The notes under the pieces were generated by a model, which had not been told where the DNA came from, did no database searches, and saw nothing but the letters and a program-made list of their open reading frames with translations. From an uncultured Bacilli bacterium (lineage in GTDB: Bacteria; Bacillota_I; Bacilli_A; RF39; UBA660), in the NCBI GenBank assembly GCA_947625425.1, contig CANQOH010000039.1:1-9456 (forward strand): a DNA stretch of 9,456 nucleotides, read 5' to 3'. The position numbers and the translations under genes were made by a program. This document shows, piece by piece, positions 6,181 to 9,456 of this stretch (its first letter is position 1; each line of letters begins with the position of its first letter).

Positions 6181-6211
6181 TATTATGTCTAAGATAAGTT
6201 TTTTTTATTCA
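6181..6211 (-). promoter_or_regulatory. Candidate sigma-G-type sporulation promoter for the coat pair
   Basis: On the minus strand TGAATA (6206-6211) is followed after 18 bases by CATAATA (6181-6187). The classical Bacillus sigma-G consensus is TGAATA, 17-18 bases, CATACTA, so the first element matches fully and the second in six of seven. No good vegetative -35/-10 pair was found before these genes. The predicted start (about 6174) leaves a leader of only some 14 bases. In A+T-rich DNA such a match can arise by chance, so this is a supported guess. Confidence 0.45.
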
Positions 6212-6216
6212 TTTTA

Positions 6217-6245
6217 TTGCGATAAATTTTAAAAAGTTTTATGCT
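6217..6245 (+). promoter_or_regulatory. Weak candidate promoter for the DUF3592-like gene
   Basis: TTGCGA (6217-6222), a 17-base spacer and TATGCT (6240-6245) match the vegetative consensus in four of six bases each. TATTAT at 6246-6251 is an alternative -10. The 105-base divergent gap must hold promoters for both directions, and this one overlaps the upstream edge of the minus-strand sigma-G-like motif region only slightly. Low confidence. Confidence 0.25.
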
Positions 6246-6265
6246 TATTATAGTTAGGTGATTAG

Positions 6266-7084
6266 ATGGATAATAATATTTATAAATCTAAAGAAGATAT
6301 TCTTTTAGAAATGGAAAATAATTTTACGATAATTGATAAACAAGGTCAGTTATATACAGTTAAGGATAATGATACTGGTGAAGTTATGACTGTTGATGTT
6401 GAAAAGTATTTTAATACTACACAAAAAGCTGGACCAGTAGAAAGTATATTAGGCATTGTTTTCTTGATATGGTTTTTTGTTTCTATAGGTTTAATGTTTT
6501 ATTTAGCTGATGTTAATAAATATTATATGGTGATTTGCTTTGGTCAATTATTTTTTATTTTTGGTTTAGTTGGTTTTTGGAAGAAAGCTAAGATTGGTCT
6601 TGTTTTTGCGCTTGTTGGTTTAGCTTTAGTAGTTATTCCTATTTTGATGATGAATCCAAATTTAGAAATAAATTGGGATTTTATAATACCAGTTATAATG
6701 TTATGTATTTTTTTAATTGTAGGTATAGGTCTTTTATTAATACCAGCAATTATTTATAAAAAGAAAGATAAAGAGTTTTCAGTAAGTTTGATGGCCAAAA
6801 TAGTTAGTTTAAAAGAAACGCATGGACGTAATAGTAAATTATATGCCCCAATATATGAATATTATTATAATAATAAAACTTATCGTAATAATCCTGATAC
6901 TTATACAAATATTAATGTACCAAATATTGGTGATGTTGTAGAAATTAAAATTAATCCCCAAATACCACAAGAAGTATACAAACCAAGTGATAAAAAACCA
7001 GTAATAATTATTTTAGGTTTAATGGGTATTATGTTTATAGTTATGAGTTGTTTAAGTTTATATTTATTTATTTTTAAGAATTAA
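6266..7084 (+). CDS. Five-segment membrane protein with DUF3592-like domain, function unknown
   Basis: The protein has 272 residues. The N-terminal 55 are soluble and contain a short beta pattern (FTIIDKQGQLYTVKDNDTGEVMTVD). Four hydrophobic segments follow at about 61-81, 87-105, 109-129 and 138-164. Residues 165-243 form a soluble domain (LMAKIVSLKETHGRNSKLYA... then VGDVVEI-like GDVVEIKINPQIPQEVY), and a last segment spans 245-270. The soluble part has the DUF3592 pattern: a variable small-molecule or protein-facing beta domain with 'YAPIYEYYYNNKTY' and 'GDVVEIKINPxxPxE', ahead of a terminal membrane helix. Its biochemical role is unknown. AGGTGA (6256-6261) precedes the ATG by four bases. 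It is a lone plus-strand gene, divergent from the coat pair and convergent with the SUF operon. There is no signal peptide. Confidence 0.9.
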   Translation: MDNNIYKSKEDILLEMENNFTIIDKQGQLYTVKDNDTGEVMTVDVEKYFNTTQKAGPVESILGIVFLIWFFVSIGLMFYLADVNKYYMVICFGQLFFIFGLVGFWKKAKIGLVFALVGLALVVIPILMMNPNLEINWDFIIPVIMLCIFLIVGIGLLLIPAIIYKKKDKEFSVSLMAKIVSLKETHGRNSKLYAPIYEYYYNNKTYRNNPDTYTNINVPNIGDVVEIKINPQIPQEVYKPSDKKPVIIILGLMGIMFIVMSCLSLYLFIFKN

Positions 7085-7112
7085 AAAAGACAGATTTATT
7101 TCTGTCTTTTTT
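7083..7112. terminator. Bidirectional terminator between the DUF3592-like gene and sufU
   Basis: AAAAAAGACAGA (7083-7094) and TCTGTCTTTTTT (7101-7112) form a perfect 12-base-pair stem with a six-base loop, and U-runs exist in both directions. The plus-strand TAA (7082-7084) overlaps the left arm, and the sufU TAA (7096-7098, minus strand) lies in the loop. One hairpin thus ends both converging transcripts. Confidence 0.9.
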
Positions 7113-7533
7113 CATATTCTTCTAAAGCTTTAACTAAGCCACGATAAGGAATGGTTGCACAACCTATTCTATTTTGTTGTTTATATATTTCTTCATAACA
7201 ACATGCTTCTTCTAGAAGATCTTCGTTATATGGTTGACCTTCAACCATATTATTATAATTTTTAATTATTTCTTTAGCTTCACTAATAGTTTTACCACGT
7301 AATAATTTAATCATAATGGATGTTGCAGATGTTGAAATAGCACAAGCTTCACCATTAAAATAAATATCTTTAATAATATCTTTATCAAATAGAACATATA
7401 AATCGATATTATCAATACAAGTTTCACTATTAGTATTGACTTTAATATATTCTGGATCTTCGATAGTTTTTCTATTTAAGGGATTTAAATAGTGTTCCAT
7501 AATAATTTCTTTACGAAGATTTGGATCTAACAT
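7096..7533 (-). CDS. sufU: SufU, Zn-dependent sulfurtransferase / Fe-S scaffold-type protein
   Basis: SufU accepts persulfide sulfur from the SufS cysteine and passes it to the SufBCD scaffold in Gram-positive bacteria. Its 145 residues match the family length. The four zinc ligands are visible: Cys39 and Asp41 in SETCIDNI, Cys64 in GEACAISTSATSIM, and Cys125 in RIGCATIPYRGL. The usual C-G-D motif reads C-I-D here. The fold begins with the typical EIIMEHYLNPLNR. The gene follows sufS by 11 bases, with AGGAAGTGA (7538-7546) as binding site, and is the last gene of the operon, ending in the loop of a bidirectional terminator. Two extra cysteines (111, 112) are not part of the known site. The product is secure. 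Confidence 0.95.
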   Translation of the reverse strand: MLDPNLRKEIIMEHYLNPLNRKTIEDPEYIKVNTNSETCIDNIDLYVLFDKDIIKDIYFNGEACAISTSATSIMIKLLRGKTISEAKEIIKNYNNMVEGQPYNEDLLEEACCYEEIYKQQNRIGCATIPYRGLVKALEEYEKRQK

Positions 7534-7544
7534 GTTATCACTTC

Positions 7545-8741
7545 CTATAGCATTTCATTTAATATTTTATTTTTATCTTTTAATAAATTAACTAAGGTAT
7601 CTAGTTCTTCTTTAGTATTGTAGAAGTAAATGCTTACACGAACAGTATTTTTAACACCGACTTCATTTTTTAGAATCTTAGCACAATGGTTACCAGCACG
7701 AACACATATATTATATTTATTTAAGTAGACAGCTACATCTTGAGCAAAGATATCATCGACATTAAAAGCAACTATTCCACTATCGCTTTCTTCATTAATT
7801 ATTTTTATATGAGGTATTTCTTTTAATTTATCAACAAGATATTTTCTTAAAGTTCTTTCATGATCAGTTATTTTATTGATCCCAATTGAAGATAAGTATT
7901 CTAAAGCTGCTCCTAAACCGATTGCACCAGCTATATTAGGCGTTCCAGCTTCTAATCTAGTAGGAAGTGGTTTTAAATAAACATCATCTATTGTATCAAA
8001 TGATTCGTTCATACCACCACCTAAGTTTTTAGGTTCAATATCATCTAATAATTCATATTTACCATATAAAACACCGATACCAGTTGGTCCACATAATTTA
8101 TGACCAGAGAAAGCAAGAAAATCACAATCTAAGTCTTGAACATCAGTTTTAATATGAGGAACACTTTGAGCACCATCGACAACAACAAAAATATTATGTT
8201 CATGAGCATAAGCGCATATTTCTTTAATTGGTCGTAAATCACCAATAACATTAGTTATCATTGCTAAACTAATTACTTTAGTATGAGGAGTAATAACCTT
8301 TTTTAAATTACTTAATGTAACATAGTGATTTTCATCTAAAGGACAGAATTTAACTACAGCATTAGAACTTTTAGCTAGTCTAAACCATGGTAAAACATTA
8401 GAAGCATGTTCAGCTTCAGTGATAATTATTTCATCGCCAGCTTCAATATTATCTTTAAAAAAGCCATCAACAATTAAATTTAAAGAATCAGTTGTTCCAC
8501 TAGTAAAGACGATTTCTTGTCTAGTTTTAGCATTGATAAATTCTTTAACTACATCACGAGCATTTTCATATTCATTGTCAACTTTTAAAGATATATCATA
8601 ATCACCACGATGAGCATTGGCTGTAAATTTAGTATAATAGTCATTTATTTTATCAATAACGACTTGAGGTTTCCAGGTAGTAGCACCATTATCTAAATAG
8701 ATATAACCAGTATTCATCATGGGAAAATCTTCACGATTCAT
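7545..8741 (-). CDS. sufS: Cysteine desulfurase SufS
   Basis: This PLP enzyme converts L-cysteine to L-alanine and places the sulfur as a persulfide on its own cysteine for SufU. Its 398 residues are typical of group II cysteine desulfurases. It begins with a YLDNGATTWKP motif (15-25). Other landmarks are TSGTTDSLN (80-88), EAEHASN with His112 stacking on PLP, VVDGAQS with Asp189, SGHKLCGPTG with the PLP lysine Lys215, and VRAGNHCAK with catalytic Cys353. The group II RxGxHC loop reads RAGNHC. Start choice: AGGAGGTGA (8749-8757) lies seven bases before the ATG, and the upstream sufD stops only three bases before it. Together with SufU it forms the sulfur-transfer pair of the SUF pathway in the cytosol. 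Confidence 0.96.
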   Translation of the reverse strand: MNREDFPMMNTGYIYLDNGATTWKPQVVIDKINDYYTKFTANAHRGDYDISLKVDNEYENARDVVKEFINAKTRQEIVFTSGTTDSLNLIVDGFFKDNIEAGDEIIITEAEHASNVLPWFRLAKSSNAVVKFCPLDENHYVTLSNLKKVITPHTKVISLAMITNVIGDLRPIKEICAYAHEHNIFVVVDGAQSVPHIKTDVQDLDCDFLAFSGHKLCGPTGIGVLYGKYELLDDIEPKNLGGGMNESFDTIDDVYLKPLPTRLEAGTPNIAGAIGLGAALEYLSSIGINKITDHERTLRKYLVDKLKEIPHIKIINEESDSGIVAFNVDDIFAQDVAVYLNKYNICVRAGNHCAKILKNEVGVKNTVRVSIYFYNTKEELDTLVNLLKDKNKILNEML

Positions 8742-8744
8742 TTA

Positions 8745-9437
8745 TTATTCACCTCCTATAAACTCTTTTATTTGATCATTTAATTCTTTATTATTTGCTA
8801 AATTACTTAAAAGATAACCATTTTTAACTAATTTAGTTGCACTTTCACTACTTAAACCTTTACTATTTAAATAAAACATATAATCTTGAGGTATGGAACT
8901 AATTGTGGCAGCATGATTAACTTCTATTTCATTAGAAGCAACTAATAGATTAGGAATACAAATACTCTCTTCATTATTTAAAACTAAGACTTTAATACTT
9001 TCAATTAAGTTATTTTCTTTGATCTTAGGTTTAGTATCGGCTGTTGATTCAATTACAGCACGACCTTTATTTTCCGTAACTGCTGCGACTTTTATTTCCG
9101 TTTCATTATTATCACCAGTTAAATTACAATCGAATTTTAAATGACATTCATCATTAGCAATAAATGAATAATTAAAAGTTACTTTACTATCTTGGTGTTG
9201 ATTAATAATTATATGATTATTCATTATTTGATGAATCATAAAACGATTATAAACTAAAGAACTGTGAGGTAAGATATTGATTGTTAAATGAAGATTCTCA
9301 TCATTTAGAGAATTTACTTCTTGTAATAAAACTTTACCTTGACAGTTAATAGTTAGATTAGATGTTTTAATATCTATGATTAAAGCGTTATCTTTTATAT
9401 CTATATTATTTTCTTTATCTATTACTAGTTTATTCAT
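8745..9437 (-). CDS. sufD: Short SufD-like Fe-S assembly protein (half-length)
   Basis: SufD works with SufB and the SufC ATPase in the scaffold on which Fe-S clusters are built. The protein has 230 residues against about 400-440 in typical SufD. Residues 10-160 are repeated short beta strands as in the SufB/D right-handed beta helix (NLTINCQGKVLLQEV, LTINILPHSSLVYN). The C-terminal domain signature is clear: ESICIPNLLVASNEIEVNHAA, then DYMFYLNSKGLSSESATKLVKNGYL. His175 matches the conserved His of the SufD 'CSHGAT' motif, while the preceding cysteine position is Val173. The N-terminal helical domain is missing. It reads straight from ATG and joins sufS with a three-base gap, so it looks like an intact gene rather than a fragment. 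The Shine-Dalgarno is weak (AGAAAGAAA). SufD is preferred over SufB on gene order and the missing SufB N-terminus, but only moderately. Confidence 0.85.
   Translation of the reverse strand: MNKLVIDKENNIDIKDNALIIDIKTSNLTINCQGKVLLQEVNSLNDENLHLTINILPHSSLVYNRFMIHQIMNNHIIINQHQDSKVTFNYSFIANDECHLKFDCNLTGDNNETEIKVAAVTENKGRAVIESTADTKPKIKENNLIESIKVLVLNNEESICIPNLLVASNEIEVNHAATISSIPQDYMFYLNSKGLSSESATKLVKNGYLLSNLANNKELNDQIKEFIGGE
8749..8757 (-). promoter_or_regulatory. Ribosome binding site of sufS, inside the sufD end
   Basis: AGGAGGTGA encodes the last residues of SufD (GGE) and ends seven bases before the sufS ATG. The sufD TAA lies between them. This points to coupled translation of sufD and sufS. 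Confidence 0.85.
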
Positions 9438-9456
9438 TTTTTTAATTTCTTTCTAT

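Noticed and set aside
8419..8601. Plus-strand open frame of 60 codons
   Set aside because: It lies wholly antisense within sufS, whose catalytic motifs are complete in the other strand; no start signals.
1207..9437. Mollicute genetic code 4 (UGA as tryptophan)
   Set aside because: All genes translate to family-length proteins with TGG for tryptophan in the places checked and no in-frame UGA. The absence of UGA stops among nine genes is too small a sample in A+T-rich DNA to mean reassignment.
8745..9437. Truncated sufB or a pseudogene
   Set aside because: The gene has an intact frame, a complete C-terminal SufD-like signature and translational coupling to sufS; nothing like the SufB N-terminal region was seen in the 19 bases upstream or within it.

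Overview
The window comes from a low-GC, Gram-positive-type bacterium, most likely an uncultured or gut-associated member of the Bacilli/Erysipelotrichia/Mollicutes-related radiation. The evidence is strong A+T bias, AGGAGG-type ribosome binding sites, a T-box riboswitch, a Zn-binding proline--tRNA ligase, a SufS/SufU iron-sulfur pair and a Coat F-type spore coat gene. The code is standard: genes are full length with no in-frame UGA. Of the nine stop codons visible, six are TAA, three TAG and none TGA.

Layout, left to right. (1) 1-1061, minus strand: the 5' part of a long Pro/Glu/Ala/Val/Thr-rich acidic protein that runs off the left edge. It is easily missed because it has no stop in the window. 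(2) 1207-4140, minus strand: a consensus promoter at 4146-4174, a full T-box leader, then proS and serS as a tight two-gene operon ending in a hairpin terminator at 1183-1212. The T-box reads as proline-specific: it has a CCU specifier and a UGGU acceptor bulge that fits an A discriminator. (3) 4175-5551, minus strand: a C-terminally anchored protein of unknown function whose middle resembles a degenerate HipA-type kinase fold. (4) 5640-6160, minus strand: two small genes overlapping by one base. The second is a Coat F-family spore coat protein. A sigma-G-like promoter motif lies just upstream. (5) 6266-7084, plus strand: a five-segment membrane protein with a DUF3592-like external or cytosolic insert. 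(6) 7096-9437, minus strand: the end of a SUF iron-sulfur cluster operon in the order mini-SufD, SufS, SufU. It converges on gene 5 at a bidirectional terminator. The upstream part of the SUF operon (expected sufC and sufB) lies beyond the right edge.

How the parts work together: proS and serS charge tRNA-Pro and tRNA-Ser and appear jointly induced by proline-tRNA starvation. SufS removes sulfur from cysteine and passes it to SufU, and SufD belongs to the scaffold complex. The coat pair implies a sporulation programme or its remnant. The partial acidic protein, the HipA-like anchored protein and the DUF3592-like protein remain functionally unassigned.

The strongest leads are the HipA-like apparent pseudokinase with a membrane tail, the half-length SufD, and the sigma-G-like promoter on the coat pair. 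Also notable are the coupling of an archaeal/eukaryotic-looking SerS to a proline T-box and the frequent overlap of stop codons with terminator hairpins.
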